From Hujiaoplasma nucleasis (lineage in GTDB: Bacteria > Bacillota_I > Bacilli_A > Izemoplasmatales > Hujiaoplasmataceae): DNA of 64,000 nt. Of the stretch, positions 1 to 9,450 are shown one piece after another. The notes under the pieces were generated by a model. The model did no database searches. It was not told the DNA's origin and worked only from the letters and a program-made list of their open reading frames with translations. Where the stretch lies: NCBI RefSeq assembly GCF_013745115.1, contig NZ_CP051151.1, positions 1,240,001 through 1,304,000 of the forward strand. The letters are read 5' to 3'. A program made the position numbers and the translations under genes. How positions within the stretch are numbered: position 1 is the stretch's first letter; each line of letters starts with the position of its first letter.

Positions 1-3000
1 GCTACATTTACAACGATAGGAGTTTCAGTACCTAAAGATACTTCAACAGTCATTGTACCAGTTGCATCTGCTTGTCCAATAGCAGGTTGAGTCACTAAGA
101 TAGTTCCAGGAGTTGTAGTGTAATCTAAGAATGTAGCAGCGTCTCCAGTAATATCTGTGATTGTATAAGTTGAACCAAATTCAGCTGTAGGAATAATGAG
201 ATCTTCACTTAATTCTAATGTGTCAGGAACTTCATTAGCATCAAATTGAATATATTCAGCATCTGTGAAATGAGCAGCTAAAACGTCAGCTTGAACTAAA
301 CCATCTCTATAGTTATAAACTATAAATTCAATAGTAGGTAAAGCAGCGCCAATTGCATATTGTTCAGCAATTGTTTCTAAGTCATCCCAGTTAGTATAAT
401 ATCTAACATTTACGATACCTGTTGTTACTCCATCAGCCATAAGATATTCTAATACCATTGTATTTCCATCAATTTCTTTTAATGTGAATCCATCAAAACT
501 ATAAAGTGTTCCAGCATCAGCTTCACCGAAAGCGTTAATTTCATCTGCTGTAACACTGGTAACGATTAAATCGTTACCAGTTGAAACAACTTCAACTAAG
601 CTTGCGCCGTATGCTAATTGTCTAGCACCATTATAAGCGCCAACTGTACCTAAATAAGTTACTTCATCCCCGATATTAATACCAGTTTCAAATGGTTTGT
701 ATAAGAAGAATCCTACGCCATTTGCATCTTGTAAGAATAATCCATCAAATGAATTACCTGTAACAACACCAGTGATTTTAACTAATGAATCAGCAGCTAT
801 ATCATAGTTTGTTCCATCAGTCTTTGCAACTAATTCAGTGAAATCAGTTACTTCAAAATATGGTTTTACACCATCAGTTTCGCCTGTATAAGCGAATGTA
901 TCTCCACCATTGTAATAGATCATATCTACTGCAACAACTTCACCAACCATAGCTTCTAAAGCATCGATTGATGTAGAAGGAGATCTGTAATAAACTTCAA
1001 ATTTATCAGTTTCATTTACATAAATGTAAACATTATTATATGAACCTTCAATAGCTACTGTACCAATAACTGTGTATAGTTGAGCAGCTACTAAAGTAGT
1101 TGTGCCATGTTCATACATAATAGCTTCCATTTCAATTGAGTTTTCAGTTGATAATGGAGCAGGTAAAGAAATTAAGTTTGATAATTGGAAAGATCCTTCA
1201 TAAGAAGCAACTTCACCTAATAATTCAACTTCATCACCAACATTGTATGTTGCATCGTAAGAGAATACGAACAATGCTCCAGTAGCGTCTTCAATAAAGA
1301 ATCCGTTACCGATAACAGCGTATACTACACCTTGAACAGCAACAACTTCGCCAAGTGTTTGACTACTAAAATCACCTAAGTTAACTTTTGTAATATTCAT
1401 TAAAGTATAAGTAAATACTGCAGTATCACTAGCTTCACCTAAAGTAATTGTAGCAGTGATTTCTAAAGTTGCATCTTCAGTAGGAATAGTAACAGTTAAA
1501 TCACCATCAACAAGTGTTGCATTAGTATCTCCAGCAGTAATTGCCCAAGCAATTGTAGAGCCGTTAGTACCAACTAATGGTAATGAGATAACTGTATCTT
1601 CGTAAAGGTTACCACCAAAATCTAATCCAGCTTTATCAGCAGCTAATTTTTGGCCATCAGATAAAGTAATTTTTTCAATCATAGCTGATGTAGAAATATA
1701 CACTAACGGACCATCTGCCCAACCTAATGGAGCAACGATATCAATTGCATCACCTTCAACAAGAGCTTTTAAAGCTGTGTCTAAAGCAGTAGGCAATGTA
1801 ACACGTGAATCCCATTTAGCTTGAACTGTTGTACCATTAACTAAATGAGTTAATGTTAATACGATGTTTCCATAAGTATCAACTGCAATATCAGTAACAA
1901 TCATGCTAGTTAATTCAACTACGTAACCTTGGTAAGGTAATAAATTAGCTGATGTTAATTCTAATGCATCTAAGTTAGTAGGATCAGGCATTGTTCCAGC
2001 TTCTACGAAATCAACAGTTTCAACATTGATTTGTTCTAAGCCTTTGTATGCACCTCTCGTACCAGTAATCGTAACAACATTACCTAAATTATTTTGTAAT
2101 AAAGTTTCTAATGATGAACTACCAGTATATAAAGCCATAGCTCCAGTAGCATCTTGAATGAAGTAAGTATTTTGGTATTCACCAGAAATAATGATACCTT
2201 CAATTTTAAACTTACCAGAACTTGCATCTAATACGTCTGAAATATCAGTCAATTGTAATTCACCAACTTTAATTTCAAATACTTTAGAATCTGTAACAGA
2301 GTTACTTTCAGCATTAACAGTGATTGTAACTGTCACTTGTGATGTTAAAGCTTCAGCATATACGTTACCAGTTGCTGGATCAATGATTGTGTTATCTGAA
2401 CTTGTATAAGTAAAGTTAACACCTAAAGCAGATGTAGGCATATCAAGTTTTGTATCTTCAACGATGAATTCAGGGTACATTAAAGTATTTAATGCTGCTT
2501 CAATTCTATCCGCTTCTGTGTCAAAATGAGCAACTACTTCATCTTTAGTATATACATACCATACATAATGGTTACTATGACCTGAATGATATCCGTTAGG
2601 GATTACATGAATAGTCACTTCAAATCCATGGAATGGAATTAATTCTGTATCATTAGCATAGTCATAAATTTCTAATGCAGATCCAACTGGTTTAGAATTT
2701 TCGTCATAGTTATTAACGAAATCATAATCAGAAGGCACTATGAATACTGGATCACTATTTCCTGGTGCATAATAAATTCTACCAGTAATTTCATACATTC
2801 CAAACAATTTGTAATCTCCTGCTGCAGCTGGTCCATCAGCGATAATTGTATCGATTGTTCCAGCATTAATTTTAGGAGTTGAAATTGCTTCTGTAGAAGG
2901 AACTGTCCAAACAACTTTTGTTCCATCAGTTTTATCATCTCCAAGTTGCATGTATCCATAGTATTCAGCCACTGAACCAAGGATATCTACAACGTCATTA

Positions 3001-4046
3001 ATTTCCGCAGGTAAACCAGATGCATGAGCAAATCCAATGTCTTCTCCATCAGTGTAGAAATATCCGTTTGAAGAAATACCGATAACTGTTACACCAGTAA
3101 TTCTAACGTATGATCCAATATTGGCTCCAGCTAAAGCAGTAGCGATTGAATCAGTATCTACATCAAATGTAGGCATAATACCAACATTGAATACAGCATC
3201 TGCTGTAAATTCTTCATCATTAATTGTGATAGATGCAGTCATAGTTACAGTCGTTGCTTGAGTATCATCAGGAATGATAGCACCTTCTGCTGTAATAACT
3301 GCTGGATGTGAACTTGACCAAGTAATGTCATATACATTTCCATCTTTATCAGTACCTTTTTCAGGTAAAATTAATGAATCAGCAAATGTCCATACTTCTT
3401 TATTAGGGAATGCTGTTGCAACTAAGAAGACTTGATCAGCGTATTCTTGATCAGTATAATCTTCTAATGCACCAATAGTCACAATAAATGTATACATTTC
3501 TTCTTGTGAACCATAAGATAAGGTAACATCTAAGAATAATGTTTGGTCTCCAACAGTTTTTGTTGGTCTAGTTACTGTACCATCATTAGCTAAATAATCA
3601 GTATCAGAACTTTCCCAAGTTACTGCATAACCCATAACATCTTGTCTAAATGTTACATCACTTGTTACAACATATGTATCGTCTTCAAATTCGTCATAAA
3701 GCATAATTAACGTATTAAGAGCTACTTCAATTGTAACTGGTAATGTAGGTTCTTCTGTAGTTGGCTCTTCTGTAGTAGGTTCCTCTGTTGGCTCTTCTGT
3801 TGGAGCTTCTGTAGGCTCATCAGTTGGAGCTTCTGTAGGTTCCTCTGTTGGAGCTTCTGTAGGTTCCTCTGTTGGAGCTTGAGTTGGCTCTTCTGTCGGT
3901 TCTTCTGTTGGCGCTTCAGTAGGCGCTTCAGTTGTCGTCGGAGCATCTGTAGGCTCAAGCGTTGTTTCATCTCCATTACAGCCGATAAGAACAACTGCAA
4001 ATAATGCTAAGAAGATAAAACTTAATAACTTTTTGTTAAACTTCAT
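1..4046 (-). CDS. giant multidomain surface lipoprotein (C-terminus outside window)
   Basis: Open without a stop from the ATG at 4046 (GGAGGAATAAA before it) to the window edge: at least 1348 residues. Signal peptide with lipobox LIGC, lipid-modified Cys about residue 23. Residues about 25-110 are a Thr/Pro/Glu stalk. Next come atypical bacterial Ig-like modules (a WESSDTDYLANDGTVTRP-type strand pattern), then several repeats with the pattern VTGVV..GLFLQDATG..VGDEV, which resembles the OB-fold modules of secreted nucleases. It is therefore membrane-anchored and extracellular. Module recognition is by eye. The catalytic part, if any, should lie beyond position 1. It is the last gene of the minus-strand block that includes an ABC importer. 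Alternative: a pure adhesin or scaffold without enzyme activity. Confidence 0.8.
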   Translation of the reverse strand, partial: MKFNKKLLSFIFLALFAVVLIGCNGDETTLEPTDAPTTTEAPTEAPTEEPTEEPTQAPTEEPTEAPTEEPTEAPTDEPTEAPTEEPTEEPTTEEPTTEEPTLPVTIEVALNTLIMLYDEFEDDTYVVTSDVTFRQDVMGYAVTWESSDTDYLANDGTVTRPTKTVGDQTLFLDVTLSYGSQEEMYTFIVTIGALEDYTDQEYADQVFLVATAFPNKEVWTFADSLILPEKGTDKDGNVYDITWSSSHPAVITAEGAIIPDDTQATTVTMTASITINDEEFTADAVFNVGIMPTFDVDTDSIATALAGANIGSYVRITGVTVIGISSNGYFYTDGEDIGFAHASGLPAEINDVVDILGSVAEYYGYMQLGDDKTDGTKVVWTVPSTEAISTPKINAGTIDTIIADGPAAAGDYKLFGMYEITGRIYYAPGNSDPVFIVPSDYDFVNNYDENSKPVGSALEIYDYANDTELIPFHGFEVTIHVIPNGYHSGHSNHYVWYVYTKDEVVAHFDTEADRIEAALNTLMYPEFIVEDTKLDMPTSALGVNFTYTSSDNTIIDPATGNVYAEALTSQVTVTITVNAESNSVTDSKVFEIKVGELQLTDISDVLDASSGKFKIEGIIISGEYQNTYFIQDATGAMALYTGSSSLETLLQNNLGNVVTITGTRGAYKGLEQINVETVDFVEAGTMPDPTNLDALELTSANLLPYQGYVVELTSMIVTDIAVDTYGNIVLTLTHLVNGTTVQAKWDSRVTLPTALDTALKALVEGDAIDIVAPLGWADGPLVYISTSAMIEKITLSDGQKLAADKAGLDFGGNLYEDTVISLPLVGTNGSTIAWAITAGDTNATLVDGDLTVTIPTEDATLEITATITLGEASDTAVFTYTLMNITKVNLGDFSSQTLGEVVAVQGVVYAVIGNGFFIEDATGALFVFSYDATYNVGDEVELLGEVASYEGSFQLSNLISLPAPLSTENSIEMEAIMYEHGTTTLVAAQLYTVIGTVAIEGSYNNVYIYVNETDKFEVYYRSPSTSIDALEAMVGEVVAVDMIYYNGGDTFAYTGETDGVKPYFEVTDFTELVAKTDGTNYDIAADSLVKITGVVTGNSFDGLFLQDANGVGFFLYKPFETGINIGDEVTYLGTVGAYNGARQLAYGASLVEVVSTGNDLIVTSVTADEINAFGEADAGTLYSFDGFTLKEIDGNTMVLEYLMADGVTTGIVNVRYYTNWDDLETIAEQYAIGAALPTIEFIVYNYRDGLVQADVLAAHFTDAEYIQFDANEVPDTLELSEDLIIPTAEFGSTYTITDITGDAATFLDYTTTPGTILVTQPAIGQADATGTMTVEVSLGTETPIVVNV

Positions 4047-4112
4047 TTTATTCCTCCTTTAAAAGAATATGTAAATTTATGTTTAAATTAATATTTCAAA
4101 TTAATTTAATAC

Positions 4113-6146
4113 CTATTTTGCTGCTGCAATAGCATCTTCAATAATTTGTTCTTTGGTACCATCTGTACCTAACATAACACGGCCAAAGGCATCTTCAACA
4201 TCAGCTCTTACTTGTGATGATCCAACAAATGCTTGATCAAAGAATAAGTATTCTGATTGTAAAGCTGCTGCTTGCGCTGCATATGCTTTCATTAACATTT
4301 CACCTTTTTCAGGTGTAACGCCATCTTCTTTAAATCCATTAGTAAAGTTAATGTATGATTCTTCTGCATAAACAGTATTTCTAACTGGTGAATATCCAGT
4401 TTGTTTAGCAAAGTCTAATTGTACTTCTTTACTAGTTAAATATTTTAAGAATAACCATGATGCTAATTTTTGTTGATCAGTACCAGCTGATGTGATTGAC
4501 ATATTAGTACCTTGTTGAATTGCTGTTCTATTTTCAGGCATATCAGCGTTATATGGCATTGGAGCAACACCAAATTCGAATGAAAGAATATCATCATCAG
4601 TTGTTGTTGTGTTATTAACATCTACTAAGGTTGGTGTATTATATCTAGCTCCACCAGTTGAACCAAATGTCACAACTGTTTGACCAGTTTTAAAAGCATC
4701 TGATGCATATTGGATACCCCATCTACCAGGAATAGTAAATACACCAGGTTCTCCTACAACATCTCTATAGTCAAAGAAATAACTTAACATAGCTCTTGTT
4801 TGAGGGCTATCAAATAAGATTTCTCCATCTCTATTTGAATCTAAACCTGTATATTGTCCACCCCATTGTCTTGTTAAAGTAATGAAGGCATTTGCAGGTG
4901 AATCATAAGAAATAGGAATAAAATTATCTTTGATTGCTATAATTTCAGCAGGAGTTTTATGATGGTTTGGATCTGTTGAACTATTTAAAACATCCATTAA
5001 TTGGTCAATAATTCCACCATCTTCTACTGCAACTCTAGTCATATCATCAGCAATAGCAAACAAACCTTGCCAAGTGTTAGGAATTTCATCAATAATACCT
5101 TCATCTATTAAAGCATCTATCAAGGTTTTATTATAAATCATAACTTCTGTTGATTTATTGAATGGTAATGAATAATATTCACCATCAGTTGTATATTGTG
5201 AATTTTCTTGACGATATGATAAAACGATATCTAAGAATGATTCTTCAACAACGTCAGGATTAAAACCAAATGTTGGATGATAGATAAATGGTGTTAGTGG
5301 AATAACAGCTTCATAATCGATATATTCCATAACATGGTCAGGGTAACCTTGAATGATATTTGGTAAGGTTCCACCTTTAATAGCGTTTACTGTATTTTCT
5401 CTTAACTCATCATAAGTAGCAGCTGATTTTTCAATGACAACTGTAATATTTGGATATAAAGCTTCAAATGATTGGCCATATGAATTTAGTGCTGCTGAAA
5501 TAGTATCACCATTAGAATGATATAAAGTAATGGTAATTGGTTCAGTCGTTAATTCATCTGGAATTGAATACTCAGTTAATTCTTTAACAGTAATTGTAAC
5601 CAATCTTTCAATATAGTTTCCATCACTATCTTCTACTCCAACATATACTTCATAAAAACCTTTACGAGTTAATGTATATCTACCATAAACTTCGATATCA
5701 GCAGTGATATCTCCATCTTCAGCATCCATAGCTTTAACTCCATCTAAGATATCATAGTCTTGAGAACCTAAGTAATATGATTGGTTAGGGAATAAACCTA
5801 CGAATGTAGGTGCAGTATCTGTGTTTGGATCTTCACCAGTCGTTGGCTCTTCAGTTGTAACTGCTGTAGGTTCCTCCGTAGGAACTTCAGTAGTAACTTC
5901 TCCTGTTGGAACTTCTGTAGGCTCTTCAGTAGGTCCTTCTGTTGGAGCTTCTGTAGGCTCTTCAGTAGGTGCTTGTGTAGGCTCTTCAGTAGGTGCTTGT
6001 GTAGGTTCCTCTGTTGGTGCCTCTGTTGGTGTTTCTGTTGTAACTTCACCTGTTGGTTCTTCTGTAACAACTCCATTACCATCACATCCAATTAATGCAA
6101 TAGCAAATAATGCCAAGAAGAATATACTCAATAATTTCTTTTTCAT
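4113..6146 (-). CDS. ABC transporter extracellular solute-binding lipoprotein with Ig-like insert
   Basis: Predicted lipid-anchored binding component of a carbohydrate-type ABC importer. Start chosen at ATG 6146 (GAGGAGGAAAATA in front); a TTG 15 bases upstream lies inside that ribosome binding site. Lipobox LIGC with Cys about residue 21; residues about 25-110 are Thr/Pro/Glu repeats. Residues about 112-190 form an Ig-like domain (DAEDGDITADIEV..GFYEVYVGVEDSDGN) like the DUF5011 type. From about 200 to the end is a family-1 solute-binding fold (ITLYHSNGD, PLTPFI, SITSAG). At 677 residues it is much longer than usual (about 400-450) because of the stalk and Ig domain. The permeases and ATPase are upstream on the same strand. 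The substrate is not readable from sequence. Confidence 0.88.
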   Translation of the reverse strand: MKKKLLSIFFLALFAIALIGCDGNGVVTEEPTGEVTTETPTEAPTEEPTQAPTEEPTQAPTEEPTEAPTEGPTEEPTEVPTGEVTTEVPTEEPTAVTTEEPTTGEDPNTDTAPTFVGLFPNQSYYLGSQDYDILDGVKAMDAEDGDITADIEVYGRYTLTRKGFYEVYVGVEDSDGNYIERLVTITVKELTEYSIPDELTTEPITITLYHSNGDTISAALNSYGQSFEALYPNITVVIEKSAATYDELRENTVNAIKGGTLPNIIQGYPDHVMEYIDYEAVIPLTPFIYHPTFGFNPDVVEESFLDIVLSYRQENSQYTTDGEYYSLPFNKSTEVMIYNKTLIDALIDEGIIDEIPNTWQGLFAIADDMTRVAVEDGGIIDQLMDVLNSSTDPNHHKTPAEIIAIKDNFIPISYDSPANAFITLTRQWGGQYTGLDSNRDGEILFDSPQTRAMLSYFFDYRDVVGEPGVFTIPGRWGIQYASDAFKTGQTVVTFGSTGGARYNTPTLVDVNNTTTTDDDILSFEFGVAPMPYNADMPENRTAIQQGTNMSITSAGTDQQKLASWLFLKYLTSKEVQLDFAKQTGYSPVRNTVYAEESYINFTNGFKEDGVTPEKGEMLMKAYAAQAAALQSEYLFFDQAFVGSSQVRADVEDAFGRVMLGTDGTKEQIIEDAIAAAK

Positions 6147-6220
6147 TATTTTCCTCCTCAAATTCTTTATTTATCTAGCTTTATTCTTATTATACTATAT
6201 TTAAAATATAATTAAAATAT

Positions 6221-6904
6221 CTAGTTCTCATCATTGTTTTCGACGATAACAATTAACCCACGAATAGATGTTGATTTACCTTCATTATCTTCCACATAAA
6301 AGGCAACTTCGGTAATATCACCAACATTCTTTCTTCTCATTCTACTTAAACCTGAGTTATAAACATAATTACCATCTTCATCAGTCATAAATTGACCATA
6401 ATATTGCTCATCTTCTTCATTTACAACACCATCAAAATTAGCATCATCACCATCAATCCAAATTTCGTAAAACGAAGTTAAAATAACAGTGTCAGATAAG
6501 TCTAAATAATTTCTATCTAATCCAACTTCAACATAATCTTGAAGATAATCTACAGCCATCATATCTGTTTCTTCTAGTAAGTAAGTAACCACATCTTCAG
6601 GAATTAAATCTTCACCTTCAGGATGAGCATATAAAATATAGTATTCATCGTAATACTCAAGCGGGTTAAATTCCTTAACTTCATATTCAGGGTTGGCTTC
6701 TAACTTGTTAGCCTCTACAGTTTCAAAAGCCGCTTTATCTTTTTCATATGTATCTGTATTTAAAGATCTTAGGTTAATCATTTCTTCCTCACCATCGATC
6801 ATCACTATACGTTTAAATCCTGGCGCTGTATTGATGACTGCTGGACAAGCCATCATTGTAAAAGCCAAAACTAAGGATAATGTTAATAATATTACTTTTT
6901 TCAT
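6221..6904 (-). CDS. small lipoprotein inside ABC importer operon
   Basis: 227 residues; signal peptide with a lipobox-like MMAC, Cys about residue 20; good ribosome binding site (AAGGAGG). The rest is acidic and contains a segment with Asp/Asn-rich turns (DGDDANFDGVVNEEDE) that may bind calcium, and a C-terminal beta-rich piece ending GLIVIVENNDE that looks like one Ig-type domain. It lies between the second permease and the binding protein, 11 bases after the permease stop, so it is probably co-transcribed and may be an accessory of the importer. I do not recognise a family. Confidence 0.7.
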   Translation of the reverse strand: MKKVILLTLSLVLAFTMMACPAVINTAPGFKRIVMIDGEEEMINLRSLNTDTYEKDKAAFETVEANKLEANPEYEVKEFNPLEYYDEYYILYAHPEGEDLIPEDVVTYLLEETDMMAVDYLQDYVEVGLDRNYLDLSDTVILTSFYEIWIDGDDANFDGVVNEEDEQYYGQFMTDEDGNYVYNSGLSRMRRKNVGDITEVAFYVEDNEGKSTSIRGLIVIVENNDEN

Positions 6905-6915
6905 AATCTACCTCC

Positions 6916-8373
6916 TTACCCTTTCGTACCGCTTCGTCCAATACCATTCATAATATATTTTCTAAAAGCAAAGAAAACAATTAATAAAGGCACTGTAACT
7001 AATGTACTGGCAGCAATTTGAAGGTTATACATAACACGTCCAGTTCCTTCTTGAACGAAACTAGCGTCTCTTAAGGCATTTGATATTAACCAATAATCTT
7101 TACCAGTGATCGGATCTAAACCTGTAATAATTCTTGGCCAAATATATGCGTTCCAAGATGAAAATACATTAAGAATTGTAATTGTGAAAATAGTAGGACT
7201 TGCGATTGGAACCATAACTCTTGTTAAGTATTTAAAATCACTACATCCATCAACTCTAGCTGCCTTATATAAAGACTCAGGAATTTGCTTAAAGTTTTGT
7301 CTCAAGAAGAAGATGAATGAAATACTAGTAATAAACGGAATAATCATAGCTAAGAAATATTGGTCATTTCCTGAACCAATCCAACCTAATCCATTTTTAC
7401 TTACTGTAATAAAGTTTGTAATAACAAATAATTCACCAGGAATCATCATGGTCATAATCAAGATTGAAAATAATAATTCTCTACCTTTAAATTCAATTCT
7501 CGCAAATGCATATGCCGATAAAATAGTTGTGATAATGGTCCCCATTGTAGAGAACACAGCAACAATCACAGTATTTTTAATATATAAACCAAAGTTTAAA
7601 GCTTCTAATACGACTTTAAAGTTTACCCAATTCATTTGACTTAAAGAAATATAGAAGTCTGGATTTAGCTTAGTAGCTCCTGTAAATGATTTTAAAGAAG
7701 TCAAAATCATCCAATAGAATGGAATGACAATAATTAATGCCATGAATATCAAGAACAAATAAGTAAATAATAGTCTAAATACATAAGCAATATTTTGTCT
7801 TCTAATATTTTTCTTAAGTGTAAGCGTTGCTTCATCGTAATCAGAATCTTCAAGTTTTTCTTTCTTTTTTGTTAATTCTTTAAATTTAGCTTTTACAGCT
7901 GGAATAATACTTTTAAAGAAATCTAATGGTTTATAACCTTTAACAAAATCAATAAGAACAAACATATTCCAAATTCTTAATACAGCACCAACAATATTTA
8001 ATGATAATAAATTAATAATTGCTTGTGTAAATTTAGAAGCAGCAACATATGAATCAACTTCATAAATGGTACGAGTTCTTAATTTTTTAATATTAACAAC
8101 AAACATTGGTACTGAAACAATCATGAAAATAACTAGTAAAGACATTAACAAATTCATTGTATCGTTTGAAACTATGTTTCCGAACAAACTATAAGAATAG
8201 GTAACTGTCTCAACTTTTTCAAGACTAACTTCTCCAGTTACTGGATCAAGGGGTAATTGAAGCATACCAAATATCATTAAGAACAATGATATATAAGCAA
8301 TAATCGATATGAAGTCAAATATAAAAGTGAATTTTTCTATTTTATTAGATTTTTTAAATAATTCTCTATTCAT
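6916..8373 (-). CDS. ABC sugar-type permease (MalG/UgpE class) with N-terminal membrane extension
   Basis: Membrane component of the importer. The C-terminal about 290 residues are a standard MalG-type permease with six predicted helices and the EAA loop (AARVDGCSDFKYLTRVMVPI) that docks on the ATPase. The first about 190 residues are extra: three or four hydrophobic helices followed by a charged linker (KKKEKLEDSDYDE). Total 485 residues against about 280 for the family. Start ATG 8373 has AGGAAGGGGG in front. It follows the partner permease by 15 bases. Confidence 0.9.
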   Translation of the reverse strand: MNRELFKKSNKIEKFTFIFDFISIIAYISLFLMIFGMLQLPLDPVTGEVSLEKVETVTYSYSLFGNIVSNDTMNLLMSLLVIFMIVSVPMFVVNIKKLRTRTIYEVDSYVAASKFTQAIINLLSLNIVGAVLRIWNMFVLIDFVKGYKPLDFFKSIIPAVKAKFKELTKKKEKLEDSDYDEATLTLKKNIRRQNIAYVFRLLFTYLFLIFMALIIVIPFYWMILTSLKSFTGATKLNPDFYISLSQMNWVNFKVVLEALNFGLYIKNTVIVAVFSTMGTIITTILSAYAFARIEFKGRELLFSILIMTMMIPGELFVITNFITVSKNGLGWIGSGNDQYFLAMIIPFITSISFIFFLRQNFKQIPESLYKAARVDGCSDFKYLTRVMVPIASPTIFTITILNVFSSWNAYIWPRIITGLDPITGKDYWLISNALRDASFVQEGTGRVMYNLQIAASTLVTVPLLIVFFAFRKYIMNGIGRSGTKG

Positions 8374-8388
8374 TTTATATCCCCCTTC

Positions 8389-9450
8389 CTAGTAATGTAC
8401 ACGTTTCTTGCTGACTTGCATTTGAACCAAAGTAAGGATCAAAATGATTGTGAACAAGATTAATGAACCGGCAGCAGCAACACCTAAGTTACCGTTAGCG
8501 CCGATATATTGATAGATATACATAACGATAGATTGCATCGTATAGTTAACCCCTGCAGGTTTACCATTTACACCGAACAATGCTACGATTTGATTATAAA
8601 TTTTAAATGCACCAATCACTGATGTTACTAAAATATAAAATATCATCGGTGAAATTAGAGGGACAGTAATTCTAGAAAAGATTCTTCTTCTAGGTGTCGC
8701 ATCTATGGCGGCGGCTTGATAATATTGCTTATCAATACCTTGGATACTGGTTAAAAATACCATGATTTTAAATGCTAAAGATCCCCAAATAGAATAGAAA
8801 ATCAATACGAACATTGATCTCCAATACTCAGCTCCAGATTCAACCCAAGAAAACTTCCCTAAACCAAACAAATCATTGACCAATCCACCATCAGTTTTAA
8901 ACATATAAGCGATAACCAAACCAATAGCAATGGTGTTGGTTACATAAGGTAAGAAATAAATTGTTTGGAAGAAACTCTTTAATGGTTTAATAGAATTTAA
9001 GGCTACTGAAATAAATAAGGCAATAAAGATAGATAAGGGAACTGATATAAAAACAATAATAATCGTATTTAATATCGCTGTACCTTCTGTATGCCCAGCA
9101 GCTACCATGAAACTCTCATCATTAATAACTCTAATAAAGTTACCAAAGATTGTATAACCTGAAACAGTATTATTAACCATGTCATAATTTTCGTAAGTTA
9201 ATAATCTAAAGGCATTAATAATCGGCCAAAAAGTAAAAACCGCTAAAACAATTAATGCAGGAGATAAATAAAGTAAAGCTCTAGCCCATCCAGGAAATTT
9301 AGTTGCAAGATTCATATCTCTTTTATCTAAATAAGCTCCAACTTTTCTTTTTTGAACATTAAAAAACCTTCTTGTATCCCAGAAAAATGTCTTAATAACT
9401 GTAAATATTTTTCCAAAGAAGCTTTTTATATTATTCACTACATTAGTCAT
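8389..9450 (-). CDS. ABC sugar-type permease (MalF/UgpA class)
   Basis: Second membrane subunit of the importer, 353 residues, six or more predicted helices, EAA loop AAAIDATPRRRIFSRITVPL. An N-terminal charged segment of about 55 residues precedes the first helix. Start taken at ATG 9450, which overlaps the ATPase stop by 8 bases (ATGACTAA), indicating translational coupling; a TTG 6 bases earlier is less likely. MalF-class permeases pair with a MalG-class partner, here the next gene. Confidence 0.9.
   Translation of the reverse strand: MTNVVNNIKSFFGKIFTVIKTFFWDTRRFFNVQKRKVGAYLDKRDMNLATKFPGWARALLYLSPALIVLAVFTFWPIINAFRLLTYENYDMVNNTVSGYTIFGNFIRVINDESFMVAAGHTEGTAILNTIIIVFISVPLSIFIALFISVALNSIKPLKSFFQTIYFLPYVTNTIAIGLVIAYMFKTDGGLVNDLFGLGKFSWVESGAEYWRSMFVLIFYSIWGSLAFKIMVFLTSIQGIDKQYYQAAAIDATPRRRIFSRITVPLISPMIFYILVTSVIGAFKIYNQIVALFGVNGKPAGVNYTMQSIVMYIYQYIGANGNLGVAAAGSLILFTIILILTLVQMQVSKKRVHY

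Noticed and set aside
3722-3960. Repetitive DNA resembling a minisatellite or repeat array
   Set aside because: It codes the Thr/Pro/Glu stalk of the giant lipoprotein; units are short, irregular and in frame, with no spacers, so not a CRISPR or independent repeat.
5821-6204. Open frame on the plus strand opposite the binding-protein stalk, rich in Val/Gly/Ser
   Set aside because: It is the antisense reading of the Thr/Pro/Glu-coding repeats and has no ribosome binding site; the minus-strand lipoprotein explains the region.
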